DNA of 41,751 bases from an uncultured Actinomycetes bacterium. GTDB taxonomy: Bacteria; Actinomycetota; Actinomycetes; Nanopelagicales; Nanopelagicaceae. Every line of letters starts with the position of its first letter. Positions within the stretch are counted from its first letter, which is position 1. A program made the position numbers and the translations under genes. The stretch covers positions 1 to 41,751 of the forward strand of contig CAIUFY010000011.1 in NCBI GenBank assembly GCA_903898555.1, in the 5' to 3' direction. The notes beneath the pieces were generated by a model that saw only the letters and a list, made by a program, of their open reading frames with translations, had not been told where the DNA came from and ran no database searches. Positions 20,362-29,982 of this stretch are shown one piece after another.

Positions 20362-21473
20362 AGCAGGACGAGGTCGTCCCTGTGTACGAGTTCCCGCTCG
20401 TATTCAGGGCCCATCGTTTGAGCAAGTTCCTTAGTAGATTTTCCAATCATCTTAGGAATTTCTTGTGAATCAAAAGCTACTAACCCTCGAGCAATCACAA
20501 TTCCTTGGAGTGAAACTAATTCGACGGTATCCCCTGAAATAAATTCACCTTCAACGCTCTTAACGCCAGCGGGAAGAAGTGAGACTCCACGTTCCTTAAG
20601 TGCCTTCACTGCTCCGTCGTCGATTACGAGTTTTCCATTAGGCGTTGAGGCGTGAGCCAGCCATAGCAATCGAGAGGATTTTCTATCTTTAATAGCCTCG
20701 AAGAATGTGCCCTCATCTTCTCCCCTAAGGGCCAAACTTAATTTCTCAAGTGAAGTGAGAAGCATGGAAACTCCAGCTCCTGTTGCAATTCGCGCGGCGT
20801 CAATTTTTGTGATCATTCCACCGCTGCCGACGCCTGAAGATCCAACTCCACCAACCTGCACATCAACAAGCTTTGTAACATCGGGTACTTCTGAGATTCG
20901 CTTCGCACCTGGCTTTGAAGGCGGCGCATCGTAAAGGCCATCTATGTCCGTTACAAGAACTAAGAGATCTGCTCCAATTAAATGTGAGACAAGGGCAGCA
21001 AGGCGATCATTATCTCCAAAGCGAATTTCTTGGACGCCTACGGTGTCGTTCTCGTTGATAATTGGAACTACACCGAGTTGAAGCAATTTAAAAAGAGTGC
21101 GCTGCGCATTTTGGTAATGAGCGCGCCGAACTACATCGTCAATTGTTAATAGAACTTGGGAGGAGATCAAGGAATGGCGTGTAAACGCTTCGTTGTAATA
21201 TGAAATCAATAAGCCTTGTCCAACAGAAGCTGCTGCTTGCTGAGTGGCAAGATCCTTTGGTCGCACACTCATTCCAAGTGGCGCTAGACCAGCAGCGATT
21301 GCGCCAGAGGATACGAGAACTACTTCTTTTCCTGAAGCTCGAAGGCTTGCGACAATATCTACAATGGAATCGACATGCTTTTTGTCGAGCTGCTCACCGG
21401 CCTTGCCCGTGAGGGTAGAAGAACCGATCTTGATAACAACGCGCGCAGCAGTGCCAATCTCGTTGCGCTTCAT
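20358..21473 (-). CDS. proB: Glutamate 5-kinase with PUA domain
   Basis: Phosphorylates glutamate, first step of proline synthesis and target of proline feedback. 371 residues. The amino-acid kinase domain covers roughly 10-260 (VVIKIGSSTLTG, VVLVSSGAIAAG, INENDTVGVQEIRFGDND, TDIDGLYDAPP). A C-terminal PUA domain covers about 285-360, beginning near GKLVIDDGAVKAL. It begins 9 bp after obgE. Its stop overlaps the stop of the + strand serine hydrolase by 4 bp, so the two transcripts converge. Confidence 0.97.
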   Translation of the reverse strand: MKRNEIGTAARVVIKIGSSTLTGKAGEQLDKKHVDSIVDIVASLRASGKEVVLVSSGAIAAGLAPLGMSVRPKDLATQQAAASVGQGLLISYYNEAFTRHSLISSQVLLTIDDVVRRAHYQNAQRTLFKLLQLGVVPIINENDTVGVQEIRFGDNDRLAALVSHLIGADLLVLVTDIDGLYDAPPSKPGAKRISEVPDVTKLVDVQVGGVGSSGVGSGGMITKIDAARIATGAGVSMLLTSLEKLSLALRGEDEGTFFEAIKDRKSSRLLWLAHASTPNGKLVIDDGAVKALKERGVSLLPAGVKSVEGEFISGDTVELVSLQGIVIARGLVAFDSQEIPKMIGKSTKELAQTMGPEYERELVHRDDLVLL

Positions 21474-21482
21474 GTTTTAAAC

Positions 21483-22952
21483 CTAGTTCTCGTCGATTCG
21501 TGGAGTGTGTGGATCTGCGACGTTGTACTCCCATTGTGCTTCAATTTCATCTTCATTGAGAACGTCTGCTTTGTCTTCCACGTAGCGACCAGCCCAAGGG
21601 GATTCAATACGCAAGTCACTGCCTCGTGGTCCAGCAAGAAGTTCAGCACCCGCTTCAATTGTTGGTTCCCAATCGAAAATTACAGCTGAATCGCCAGTTC
21701 CAATACGAACTTCATCCTTGGCTTTTGCGCCTGCTTTGAAAAGTGCGCGCTCAACACCAAGTTGTGCAAGACGGTCTGCCAAGTATCCAATCGCTTCGGC
21801 ATTGCCGAAATCGGTCTGGCGAACAAAGCGTTCAGGCTTGTTGCCTGTTACAGAGAATGATCCATCTGGGTTGGCAGTTACAGTGAAGCCACCATCGTTT
21901 ACTGGAGTTGGGCGAAGAACAATTCGTACCTTCTCCTCTTTTGCTTCATTCTTTCTGTACTCCTGAATGATTCTTCCCATTGCATAGGTAAGTTCTTGTA
22001 AGCCCATTCGAGCAGCAGCGGAAATTTGGTAAACCTCAAAGCCACGGGCTTCAAGTGTTGATTGCACCATGTCAGCCATTGTTTTTCCATCAGGCAAATC
22101 GATTTTGTTCAGCGCAATAATTCGTGGGCGATCAGCTAATCCACCATAGTGCGAAAGTTCTTCTTCAATCACATCAAAATCCTTAATTGGATCACGATCG
22201 GTTTCAAGAGTTCCGCAGTCGAGCACATGCACGAGAGCTGCGCAGCGTTCAACGTGACGTAGGAATTCAAGTCCCAAACCTTTACCCTGTGAAGCACCTG
22301 GAATAAGTCCAGGAACGTCAGCAACAGTGAATCGAGTTTCTCCGGCTTGGACAACGCCAAGATTTGGCACAAGAGTTGTAAACGGATAGTCAGCGATCTT
22401 CGGACGAGCCGCTGAAATAGCAGCGACCAGAGAAGATTTGCCGGCGCTTGGGAAACCAATCAACCCAATATCTGCAACGCTCTTGAGTTCTAGAATTAAT
22501 GTGCGCTCTTCACCTGGCTCACCTTTGAGAGCAAATCCTGGTGCGCGGCGCTTACGTGAAGCTAAGCCGGCATTACCTAATCCACCCTTGCCGCCTTGCG
22601 CAGCGATAAATCTAGTTCCGGTTCCAACTAAATCCGCGAGAATGTTTCCATTCTTATCTTTAACTACTGTTCCGTTAGGAACTGAAAGTATTAGGTCGCC
22701 ACCATCTGCGCCATTGCAATAGTCGCCGTATCCGGGACGTGCACTTAGGGCTTTGCGATGTGGAGAGTGGTGAAAATCAAGAAGTGTGGTTTCGCCTGAA
22801 TCTACAACCAGGATGATGTCGCCACCGCGTCCACCATTTCCTCCATCTGGGCCACCAAGTGGGACGAATTTTTCGCGGTGAATAGAAACGCAACCATCTC
22901 CACCGTTACCTGCAGAAGCATGAAGCGTTACGCGATCAACGAATGTTGTCAT
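21483..22952 (-). CDS. obgE: GTPase Obg/CgtA
   Basis: Essential GTPase linked to 50S assembly and stress control. 489 residues in three parts: the glycine-rich Obg fold (1-158, e.g. [23 protein letters not shown] as its signature region), the G domain with G1 GFPSAGKSS at 166-174, G3 DVPGLI and G4 NKID, and a C-terminal OCT domain (about 345-425) typical of Actinobacteria and Firmicutes. GGGGAG lies 6 nt before the ATG. It follows the strong terminator after rpmA, so it may depend on partial readthrough or its own promoter; TAAATAAT between the terminator and the start may be a -10 box. Confidence 0.97.
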   Translation of the reverse strand: MTTFVDRVTLHASAGNGGDGCVSIHREKFVPLGGPDGGNGGRGGDIILVVDSGETTLLDFHHSPHRKALSARPGYGDYCNGADGGDLILSVPNGTVVKDKNGNILADLVGTGTRFIAAQGGKGGLGNAGLASRKRRAPGFALKGEPGEERTLILELKSVADIGLIGFPSAGKSSLVAAISAARPKIADYPFTTLVPNLGVVQAGETRFTVADVPGLIPGASQGKGLGLEFLRHVERCAALVHVLDCGTLETDRDPIKDFDVIEEELSHYGGLADRPRIIALNKIDLPDGKTMADMVQSTLEARGFEVYQISAAARMGLQELTYAMGRIIQEYRKNEAKEEKVRIVLRPTPVNDGGFTVTANPDGSFSVTGNKPERFVRQTDFGNAEAIGYLADRLAQLGVERALFKAGAKAKDEVRIGTGDSAVIFDWEPTIEAGAELLAGPRGSDLRIESPWAGRYVEDKADVLNEDEIEAQWEYNVADPHTPRIDEN

Positions 22953-22992
22953 TTTTCACTCCCCACTTCCTCAATTATTTAAACTGCTCTAG

Positions 22993-23027
22993 AAAAAAAA
23001 TAGCGGGTCCGCATTCCGCGGACCCGC
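22993..23027 (-). terminator. Strong intrinsic terminator after rpmA
   Basis: GCGGGTCCGC/GCGGACCCGC pairs over 10 bp around GGAAT, followed in the transcript by TA and a run of eight T. It lies 16 bp after the rpmA stop. This ends the rplU-rpmA transcript and separates it from obgE-proB. Confidence 0.93.
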
Positions 23028-23043
23028 AAAGATAAATCCGCTG

Positions 23044-23301
23044 TTAAGCGAGTACCGGAACGACGTTCACAACCTTGCGACCGCGAGCGCGACCGAACTC
23101 AACTGCTCCTGCAGCTAGAGCGAACAAAGTGTCATCTTTACCGATGCCAACATTTGCTCCTGGGTGGAAAACTGAACCGCGTTGGCGAACGAGAATCTCG
23201 CCGCTCTTAACTACCTGACCACCGAAACGCTTGATTCCGAGATACTGCGCATTTGAATCGCGACCGTTACGGGTAGACGAGACACCTTTTTTACTTGCCA
23301 T
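23044..23301 (-). CDS. rpmA: 50S ribosomal protein L27
   Basis: Peptidyl-transferase-proximal protein. 85 residues, starting [19 protein letters not shown]; the [11 protein letters not shown] and [17 protein letters not shown] signatures are intact. The N-terminus is the mature type with no processed leader. It follows rplU by 15 bp and is closed by the terminator at 22993-23027. Confidence 0.98.
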   Translation of the reverse strand: MASKKGVSSTRNGRDSNAQYLGIKRFGGQVVKSGEILVRQRGSVFHPGANVGIGKDDTLFALAAGAVEFGRARGRKVVNVVPVLA

Positions 23302-23316
23302 TTTTTATTCGCCCCC

Positions 23317-23625
23317 TTACTTATTTATTCCGGTAATTTTGACCTTGGTCAAGCTTGCACGAAAACCTTGACGACGGCGATAGCCAGTCTTGTTCTTGTA
23401 ACGAAGGATGTCGATCTTAGGACCCTTTGTCTCTTCAAGAACTTCGCCTGCAACCTTTACGGTAGCAAGAACTTTTGGATCAGATGTCACTGTTGCGCCA
23501 TCAACCAATAGAACTGCAGGGAATGACACTGTTGCGCCAATTTTTGCATCGAGACGATCGACGATGATTGTGTCGCCAACGGCAACCTTCTCTTGACGAC
23601 CTCCAGCTTTAACAACCGCGTACAT
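23317..23625 (-). CDS. rplU: 50S ribosomal protein L21
   Basis: 102 residues. [18 protein letters not shown] is the standard start, and [22 protein letters not shown] the standard end. Paired with rpmA as almost everywhere in bacteria. A 124-bp gap to rne holds a candidate promoter, so the ribosomal pair is probably expressed apart from the RNase gene. Confidence 0.98.
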   Translation of the reverse strand: MYAVVKAGGRQEKVAVGDTIIVDRLDAKIGATVSFPAVLLVDGATVTSDPKVLATVKVAGEVLEETKGPKIDILRYKNKTGYRRRQGFRASLTKVKITGINK

Positions 23626-23704
23626 ACTTTTCCCTACTTTTCTGTATCTAATGAAAACTGCTTATGAGCTCGAATTCCCATTTGGGGCCCGAGGGCAGAG
23701 GCTA

Positions 23705-23734
23705 AGGGTACGGAAAACCGACCCATAGGGTCAA
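23705..23734 (-). promoter_or_regulatory. Candidate rplU promoter
   Basis: TTGACC (23734-23729), 18-nt spacer, TACCCT (23710-23705), the latter fitting TAnnnT. Expected start near 23698, giving a leader of about 73 nt before rplU. The -35 overlaps the short inverted repeat GACCC-TAT-GGGTC after the rne stop, which could also be part of the rne 3' end. Confidence 0.4.
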
Positions 23735-23749
23735 ACTGAGTTCTGGAGC

Positions 23750-25948
23750 TTATTCGGGCGTAATTATCCCCGTGCTGACCGCCCGGCGACGCTTGCGCTT
23801 AGGGGCTTGAGCTGGGTTTGACTCGCTTTCTTCAGATTTAGGCTCCGGTACGGCCGGCGCCTCTACAACTACTGGCTGCTCAGGTTCAGCTGAGGCTCCC
23901 ATGTACTCGCTGGCCCTGACGTCCAAATCTTTGTCGAGTGCGACCTTGCGAACAGGTTCGCTATGAATATGAATTCCACGACCTCCGCATGATTCGCATG
24001 TAGTAGAGAAGGCTTCGATAAGGCCTTGTCCAATGCGCTTGCGCGTCATCTGGACGAGTCCGAGTGAAGTCACTTCAGCAACTTGATGCTTAGTCCGATC
24101 GCGACCTAAAGATTCAACAAGGCGACGAAGAACTAAATCACGATTTGATTCCAGAGCCATATCAATAAAGTCGATTACAACGATTCCGCCCAAGTCGCGC
24201 AAGCGAAGTTGTCGAGCAATTTCTTCGGCAGCTTCAAGATTGTTCTTTGTAACTGTCTCCTCGAGGTTTCCACCTTTACCGACAAATTTTCCTGTGTTCA
24301 CATCGATAACAACCATTGCTTCAGTGCGATCAATTACGAGTGAGCCACCTGATGGTAGGTAAACCTTGCGATCAAAAGCCTTAGCAAGCTGTTCTTCAAT
24401 TCTATGTTCAGCAAAGAGATCGCGTGGACCTACCCACTTTTCAATCTTCTGTGTGAGTTCAGGTGCAATATGGCCAAGATATTCATTTATGTCATCCCAG
24501 GCTTGATCGCCTTGAACGAGCAGCTGTCGGAAATCTTCGTTAAAGATATCGCGAATGACTCGAACAGTTAGATCTGGTTCGCTGTACAAGAGGGAAGGAG
24601 CTGAAGTACTTGGGTTTTCTGCCTTCTCTTGAATCGCCAACCATTGTTCTTGTAGACGCTTTACATCACTAGAAAGTTCTTCTTCTGAAGCACCCTCAGA
24701 GGCCGTGCGAACAATGACGCCAGCTTCATCAGGAACTAATCCTTTGAGAATTGATTTAAGGCGAGAACGCTCTTGGTCAGGAAGGCGACGACTAATGCCG
24801 CTCATCTCACCACTAGGAACATAAACAAGATAGCGACCAGGTAATGAAATCTGACTTGTTAGGCGTGCACCTTTTTGTCCGATTGGATCTTTTGTAACTT
24901 GAACAAGTACTGATTGGCCAGTCTTTAAAACGTGCTCGATCTTTCGATTCGCACTTTCCGCCATTCCAGCAGCATCCCAGTTAACTTCGCCAGCATAAAG
25001 AACTGCATTTCTGCCCTTGCCGATATCAACGAATGCAGCTTCCATCGAAGGCAAGACGTTTTGAACTTTACCGAGGTAGACGTTTCCAACGTAAGAAATA
25101 TTTGAATTTCGATTAACGTAGTGCTCCACCATGATCTTGTCTTCAAGAACGGCAATCTGAGTTCTGTCACCTGTCTGACGGACGAGCATGATGCGATCAA
25201 CGTTTTCGCGACGAGCTAAGAATTCACCTTCGGTGATAATCGTGCCACGACGTCGTACAAAATCGCGAGGTTCTCTATCGCGACGGTTGTTACGATCATT
25301 GCGATCGCGGCCTCTGTCGCGGCGATTGTTACGATCATTTCGATCTGGACGGTCTTCACGTTGTTTTGGTTCGCGAGGTTCGCGTACTTTTACAACTGTC
25401 TTTACGCCATCTTCATCAATCGTTTCTTCAATTGCATTTCCATCTACATCGACTCCGCGCGCACGGCGACGGCGACGACGGTGTGTTCCAGAAGCTTCGC
25501 TTCCATCTTCTCCTGCTGGGTTTTCATTTGAATTTTCATTTTCTTGAGTGGACTCTTGTCCCTCTTGTCCCTCTTGCCCGTCTGGGCGCTCACCTGGACG
25601 ACGGCGACCGCGGCCTCCGCGACGACGACGACGGCGCTCAGCACTTTCAGCGCTTTCTTCAGTTGATTCAGAACTCTCAACAACTGGCTTGGCCGCTGCT
25701 GGTGCAGCTTTCTTAGCTGCAGGTGCGGCTTTCTTTGTTGCTCGAGCAGGCTTTTCAGTAATTGGAGCCGCTTGAAATACAGGAACTGGAATTGCCGCGG
25801 CCTTTTTTGTTTGGCGCTTTGGCTTTTCTTCAATTAACGCTTCAACAATCTCCGGTTTCGACTCTTCAACAACCTCTGAAGTACCCGAAGCACGTGCTGC
25901 TGTTTTTTTGGTAGCGCGCTTGCGCCCACCTTTTGGCTCTGGAGCCAT
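23750..25948 (-). CDS. rne: Ribonuclease E/G, actinobacterial type
   Basis: Endoribonuclease for rRNA processing and mRNA turnover. 732 residues. The first about 235 are low complexity: Lys/Ala/Pro stretches, an Arg block at 105-117, a Gln/Glu/Asn acidic block, and a 13-residue Arg/Asp/Asn repeat at 203-225. The catalytic core follows: S1 domain (about 265-370), then the DNase I-like part with the metal-binding aspartates D548 (VIDVNTGKFVGKGG) and D592 (VVIDFIDM), and a Zn-link with C650 and C653 (TTCESCGGRG). The long N-terminal extension and short C-terminal tail fit mycobacterial/streptomycete enzymes, in which flanking disordered arms bind RNA and partners. AAGGAT precedes the ATG. Confidence 0.95.
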   Translation of the reverse strand: MAPEPKGGRKRATKKTAARASGTSEVVEESKPEIVEALIEEKPKRQTKKAAAIPVPVFQAAPITEKPARATKKAAPAAKKAAPAAAKPVVESSESTEESAESAERRRRRRGGRGRRRPGERPDGQEGQEGQESTQENENSNENPAGEDGSEASGTHRRRRRRARGVDVDGNAIEETIDEDGVKTVVKVREPREPKQREDRPDRNDRNNRRDRGRDRNDRNNRRDREPRDFVRRRGTIITEGEFLARRENVDRIMLVRQTGDRTQIAVLEDKIMVEHYVNRNSNISYVGNVYLGKVQNVLPSMEAAFVDIGKGRNAVLYAGEVNWDAAGMAESANRKIEHVLKTGQSVLVQVTKDPIGQKGARLTSQISLPGRYLVYVPSGEMSGISRRLPDQERSRLKSILKGLVPDEAGVIVRTASEGASEEELSSDVKRLQEQWLAIQEKAENPSTSAPSLLYSEPDLTVRVIRDIFNEDFRQLLVQGDQAWDDINEYLGHIAPELTQKIEKWVGPRDLFAEHRIEEQLAKAFDRKVYLPSGGSLVIDRTEAMVVIDVNTGKFVGKGGNLEETVTKNNLEAAEEIARQLRLRDLGGIVVIDFIDMALESNRDLVLRRLVESLGRDRTKHQVAEVTSLGLVQMTRKRIGQGLIEAFSTTCESCGGRGIHIHSEPVRKVALDKDLDVRASEYMGASAEPEQPVVVEAPAVPEPKSEESESNPAQAPKRKRRRAVSTGIITPE
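25274..25342 (-). repeat. 39-bp in-frame repeat in rne
   Basis: Two near-identical copies of a 39-bp unit encode RNDRNNRRDR twice, spaced 13 residues apart, in the disordered arm of RNase E. The shared 14-mer ttgttacgatcatt occurs at a 39-bp offset. Such repeats can expand or contract by slippage without breaking the frame. Confidence 0.8.
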
Positions 25949-26088
25949 AAGATCAAATCCTTTTCATGTACCCCACCTGCTGGTACTTCGTTTAGGCCTC
26001 ACACCATTAAATGCGAAGCGGTGCTCGTACAAAATCTTTATGAAATTACTCTTAAAAATTTAGCATCGGATGCAATCTGAGCTATTAA

Positions 26089-26108
26089 GGCCGCACCCGA
26101 AGGGGGCC
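26089..26108 (-). terminator. Hairpin in the rodA-rne gap
   Basis: GGCC arms enclose an inner CC-UUCG-GG with three unpaired bases; TTAATA follows in the rodA-to-rne direction. It may end the mre-mrdA-rodA transcript, though the T-run is poor. The rest of the 256-bp gap (25949-26204) holds no gene I can support; GTACC/GGTAC arms about 15 nt before the rne start may belong to an rne leader structure. Confidence 0.3.
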
Positions 26109-26204
26109 ACTCAAGTAAGTACATGCGCGAACGCTGAGATAAGTATTGCAGACGGGGTCAGAAATCAAGAATTGGGGCAGATTTACGCGTGTTTGAGCGA
26201 GCGG

Positions 26205-27368
26205 TTATCGACTACGAACGTGAACATTTTGGAGTAGCCCAAATCCAATCAAATTCGCAAACATGCTCGACCCTCCATAGGAGAGAAAAGGCAGGGGTAC
26301 TCCAGTCATGGGCACCAGCCCCATGCACATGCCGACATTTTCAAATGTTTGGAAAGCAAACCAAGCAATCACCCCAACGCATACCAATCGACCAAACATA
26401 TCCGACGTTCGCCTAGCAATCATGAACGCTCGAAGGAAAATTACCGAAAAGCAGATGAGGATGAATCCAGCGCCGAGGAAACCAAGCTCTTCCCCTGCAA
26501 CCGTAAAGATGAAGTCAGTTTGTTGTTCTGGAACAAACCTTCCATTTGTTTGTGGGCCATTAAATAAACCCTTACCCAAGAAGCCACCTGATCCGATTGT
26601 GATTCGAGATTGTCTTATTTGATAACCACTTTGCTGTGGATCAGCTGTTGGATCTACGAAAGCTTGAAGGCGCTTTACCTGGTAGTTGCTTACAACTCCG
26701 GCCTTAATTGCAACGAATCCCCCAAGAACTGCAAGTAACAACAATCCAACAATCCACCGCGAGGGTGCTCCTGAAACTGCAATCATCGCCACCATTGCGG
26801 CGCTGATGATTACTACAGTTCCCAAATCGGGTTGTAGCAAAATTAGTAAAATTGGTATTGCCGATAAAGAGAGCGCCTTTAAGACATCGCGATCTGTCGG
26901 ATCAGCATCGATATCTCGCTTCTCCGCAAGAAGCATTGCAATACCAACAATGATTGCAATCTTTGCTAATTCTGCTGGCTGAACTTGAAACCCACCAGGG
27001 AATGAAATCCACGCGCGTGCTCCATTTACAGTTGAACCAACTCCAGGAATAAGTACTGCAATAAGTCCAAGTACTCCGAGTCCCCACACAATCGGTGTGT
27101 ATGCACGCAAGAGCCGATAATCAACGAGAGTAGTTCCGTAGGAGAGAAGTCCCCCAATGACAATGTTGAGAACGTGTCTCTTTAAATAATATTGTGGATC
27201 TAGTCCTTGCGATGCGAACCATGTTCGCGTTGCTGCCCACACAAGAAGGGTCCCGACAATTAAGAGCATTAACACAGCAAGTGTTAGCCACTTGTCGAAA
27301 CCAGAGAGATTTCTTCGAATTGAATCGCCGCGAGATCGAGTGCGAAATGATTGGTTGAGCGAAGTCAT
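26205..27368 (-). CDS. rodA: Peptidoglycan glycosyltransferase RodA (SEDS family)
   Basis: Multi-pass membrane polymerase that builds glycan strands during lateral wall growth, working with the PBP2 next to it. 387 residues with about ten hydrophobic segments. SEDS signatures: GVGSTVNGARAWISF with PGGFQVQPAELAKIA (about 110-140), LQPDLGTVVI, and GVPLPFLSYGGSSMFANLIGFGLL near the C-terminus. The close pairing with mrdA and mreBCD makes RodA, not FtsW, the right name. Overlaps mrdA by 4 bp (ATGA). Confidence 0.95.
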   Translation of the reverse strand: MTSLNQSFRTRSRGDSIRRNLSGFDKWLTLAVLMLLIVGTLLVWAATRTWFASQGLDPQYYLKRHVLNIVIGGLLSYGTTLVDYRLLRAYTPIVWGLGVLGLIAVLIPGVGSTVNGARAWISFPGGFQVQPAELAKIAIIVGIAMLLAEKRDIDADPTDRDVLKALSLSAIPILLILLQPDLGTVVIISAAMVAMIAVSGAPSRWIVGLLLLAVLGGFVAIKAGVVSNYQVKRLQAFVDPTADPQQSGYQIRQSRITIGSGGFLGKGLFNGPQTNGRFVPEQQTDFIFTVAGEELGFLGAGFILICFSVIFLRAFMIARRTSDMFGRLVCVGVIAWFAFQTFENVGMCMGLVPMTGVPLPFLSYGGSSMFANLIGFGLLQNVHVRSR

Positions 27369-29464
27369 TTTGTCACCGCCTTCTTAGTCACTGCGCTCTT
27401 TGTATCAATCTTCGGAATAGAGGTCTTTGGACCGCTAGCTGGAAAGATAGCTGCCTTAGGATCAACAGTATTTCCTTTGACGCCAAAAAGTGCGGAGTAG
27501 ATTTCTTTTACCCCACCACCAGATGCTGTTGCTCCAAATCCACCTTGGCTAACCATCATCACAACCGCGTATTGCGGTTTGTCGCTTGGTGCGTATGAGA
27601 CAAACCAGGAGGTGTCATCTTTTGCGCTTCCGTTTGTATTTCGACCTAATACCTGACCCGTACCAGTCTTTCCGCTGACCGCAATTGGATAATTAGCAAA
27701 AAGTCCGGCGGCCGTTCCCCGTGTTGCTACGGCACGAAGTGCACGATGTAAGAATGCGAGATCTGAGGATGTGGCAGGGATTTTTCCATTCACTACTGGC
27801 TTGAAGTCTTTAATCACTTTGCCCTGCGGACTGACAATTGCTCGCGCAATTTGTGGTTTGTAAAGCGTCCCGCCATTTGCAATTGCCGCATACATATTAA
27901 CTAGCTGAAGAGGGGAAACCAGAGTGTCACCCTGTCCGATTGAAAAGTTAACAGCGTCTCCGGCTCGCAACATGTAGCCATCAATGCAATTTTCATGGGC
28001 GATTGCAATGAGGTACGGAGTGAGATCCTTCTTCAAGGCACGCGTTGAATAGTTGCAGAAGAAATTCTTGTTTGCATCCCAGTAATTCTTCTTCCAATTT
28101 CGATCCGGCAAGCGGCCAGCTGCTTCACCAGGAAGGTCAATGCCCGTCTTTTTCCCAACACCAAAGTTCTTAGCATTGAGGAAGAAGTAGTCCTTCAGAT
28201 TAGATTTAGGACTTAGACCACCATCGCGAACCCACGCATCGTATGCGATCTGATACCAAATGGTGTCACAAGAAACAGCAATTGCCTGTTCCATATTGAT
28301 TGTGCCCTCGTTCTTGGCTTCAAAGTTCTTGAAAACTCTATTTCCAATTTTTACAGTTGAGGGACATGCGTAATTGCCATTCAGGTTGTATCCGGCTTTA
28401 GAAGCCGCCACAACTGACAGTGCTTTGAATGTCGAAGCCGGTGCGTATGTTCCTTGAATTGCTCTCGAGAGAGCAGGGACGCCTGTTGCTTCGCTAAAAA
28501 GGTCTTTGGCTTGTTGAACCGTAAGACCTTTTTGAAACATATTTGGATCATAAGTTGGCCAAGAAGCCATTGCGAGGACGGCGCCATTCTTCACATTTAA
28601 CACAATCGCTGCACCTGAGTCCGCGTGGTAGCCCATTGATCTGGAATTGCGAACGGCTCGATTTAGGGCAGTTTCGGTTGCTGCTTGAAGACTCGCATTT
28701 AAGTTAGTGACAAGATTATCGCCCGGTATTGGAGCGGTATTTTGAGAAGTCTGAGTCACTGCTTCTTTTCGATCAACAATTACAGTCTTGATTCCAGGCG
28801 TTCCACGCAAATAATTGTCGTACATGTACTCAAGCCCAGACTTGCCTACATTCTCGTTTCGATAAAAGCCTTTTGTCGGATCGTTTAAATCATTTTCTGA
28901 AACGCCACCCACATAGCCCAGGACGTGTACTGGTGACTCACCTGCAAGTGATGGGTAGCTTCGGACTGGAACTGGTTCGGCAGTAACGCCGGCATATATA
29001 TCTGAATTTTCAAGGATTACGAGTGCTTGAGTTTGAGTTGCCTGTTTTGTAATTGGAATGGCTTGAAAACGCGTACCGTTCCAGCACCCAGATTTCTTAC
29101 CTGTTGTGATTTCACCACAAAGACGCGTGCTTTGCCATAAATCGGCGTAAGGCAGCTTTAGCAGATTACTAACTCTCGTAAGAACTGCAACACCTTTATC
29201 GGACTGCTTATCAATAACACTTCGATCCACTGCAATTGCTAAACCAGGACGGTCCATTGCAAGAGGAAGCCCTGCGCTATCTGTTATAGCTCCCCGGAGC
29301 GCAGGACTCACAATGTCACGGCTTTGGATGGAGAGCGCTGCGCTTTGATAAACCGTTGTATTTGCAACCTGCAAATAGAAAAGTCGGCCAATAAGGGCAA
29401 GCATCAATGAAATAACGAGAGTTTGAACAATTACAAGGTTAAGTCTGGAACGTTGGGAACTCAC
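27365..29464 (-). CDS. mrdA: Penicillin-binding protein 2 (class B transpeptidase)
   Basis: Cross-links peptidoglycan in the elongasome. 699 residues. One N-terminal membrane anchor (about 8-30), a dimerisation/pedestal region, and a transpeptidase domain with S344-T-F-K347 (SxxK), S398-C-D (the SxN-type motif, commonly SCD in PBP2), and K599-T-G. The loop around LKKDLTPYLIAIAHENCIDG with several cysteines (C470, C493) and the very short C-terminal Lys/Thr tail are local features. Coupled to rodA and mreD by ATGA overlaps. Being in the mre operon it is the elongation PBP2 and not the divisome FtsI. Confidence 0.95.
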   Translation of the reverse strand: MSSQRSRLNLVIVQTLVISLMLALIGRLFYLQVANTTVYQSAALSIQSRDIVSPALRGAITDSAGLPLAMDRPGLAIAVDRSVIDKQSDKGVAVLTRVSNLLKLPYADLWQSTRLCGEITTGKKSGCWNGTRFQAIPITKQATQTQALVILENSDIYAGVTAEPVPVRSYPSLAGESPVHVLGYVGGVSENDLNDPTKGFYRNENVGKSGLEYMYDNYLRGTPGIKTVIVDRKEAVTQTSQNTAPIPGDNLVTNLNASLQAATETALNRAVRNSRSMGYHADSGAAIVLNVKNGAVLAMASWPTYDPNMFQKGLTVQQAKDLFSEATGVPALSRAIQGTYAPASTFKALSVVAASKAGYNLNGNYACPSTVKIGNRVFKNFEAKNEGTINMEQAIAVSCDTIWYQIAYDAWVRDGGLSPKSNLKDYFFLNAKNFGVGKKTGIDLPGEAAGRLPDRNWKKNYWDANKNFFCNYSTRALKKDLTPYLIAIAHENCIDGYMLRAGDAVNFSIGQGDTLVSPLQLVNMYAAIANGGTLYKPQIARAIVSPQGKVIKDFKPVVNGKIPATSSDLAFLHRALRAVATRGTAAGLFANYPIAVSGKTGTGQVLGRNTNGSAKDDTSWFVSYAPSDKPQYAVVMMVSQGGFGATASGGGVKEIYSALFGVKGNTVDPKAAIFPASGPKTSIPKIDTKSAVTKKAVTK

Positions 29465-29982
29465 ACTCGCTCCCTCGAAGTAAGAGTCAATTCACGTAGT
29501 CGACGTATGACCGGCAGGAATAGTGGTGTGAAAAGAAGAGTCCAGATGAAATTCCCAGCAACAACTAAGAGATTGTGACCGAATGAACCGCTATTTTCGC
29601 CAAGCGCTAATCCGACGACTAGGTAAATGAAGAGTGCGAACGCAGATCCGATTGATATAAAAAGAACAAATGAAATTGGTTGGGAAGTGAAATCTCCAAC
29701 ACTTTCCAAATTATTAGAAACTAGGAAACCGATAATTGTAAAAATTAGCGCCCATTGTCCAAAGGGACTTTGTGAGGTCGGGGAAAGATCTAGAACTAGG
29801 CCGCCAATAAAACCCATGACAACTGATCCATTGTGATCTTCAAGTGCAATCAAACAGACGAGAACAGCTAAATAAAGTGAAAACCCAGAAATTGGAAGAT
29901 GCACAATTGAAATAATCGATTCCTGAATTACGAAAACAAAGAAGAGAATGGCGGAACTAACCCCAAGCCGAACCGAACTCAC
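29461..29982 (-). CDS. mreD: Rod shape-determining protein MreD
   Basis: Small membrane protein of the elongasome. 173 residues with about five hydrophobic segments, starting MSSVRLGVSSAILFFVFVIQ. Motifs are weak in this family; the identification rests on GFIGGLVLDLSPTSQSPFGQWAL, the standard FxGGlxxDl signature, and on position between mreC and mrdA with 4-bp overlaps on both sides. Confidence 0.92.
   Translation of the reverse strand: MSSVRLGVSSAILFFVFVIQESIISIVHLPISGFSLYLAVLVCLIALEDHNGSVVMGFIGGLVLDLSPTSQSPFGQWALIFTIIGFLVSNNLESVGDFTSQPISFVLFISIGSAFALFIYLVVGLALGENSGSFGHNLLVVAGNFIWTLLFTPLFLPVIRRLRELTLTSRERV

Noticed and set aside
25274-25342. Direct repeats that might be a CRISPR-like array
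   Set aside because: They are in frame in rne, only two units, no unique spacers.
25188-25547. Arg/Ser-rich + strand frame and the overlapping minus-strand frame at 25444-25833
   Set aside because: Both are shadows of the repetitive Arg/Asp and Lys/Ala region of rne.
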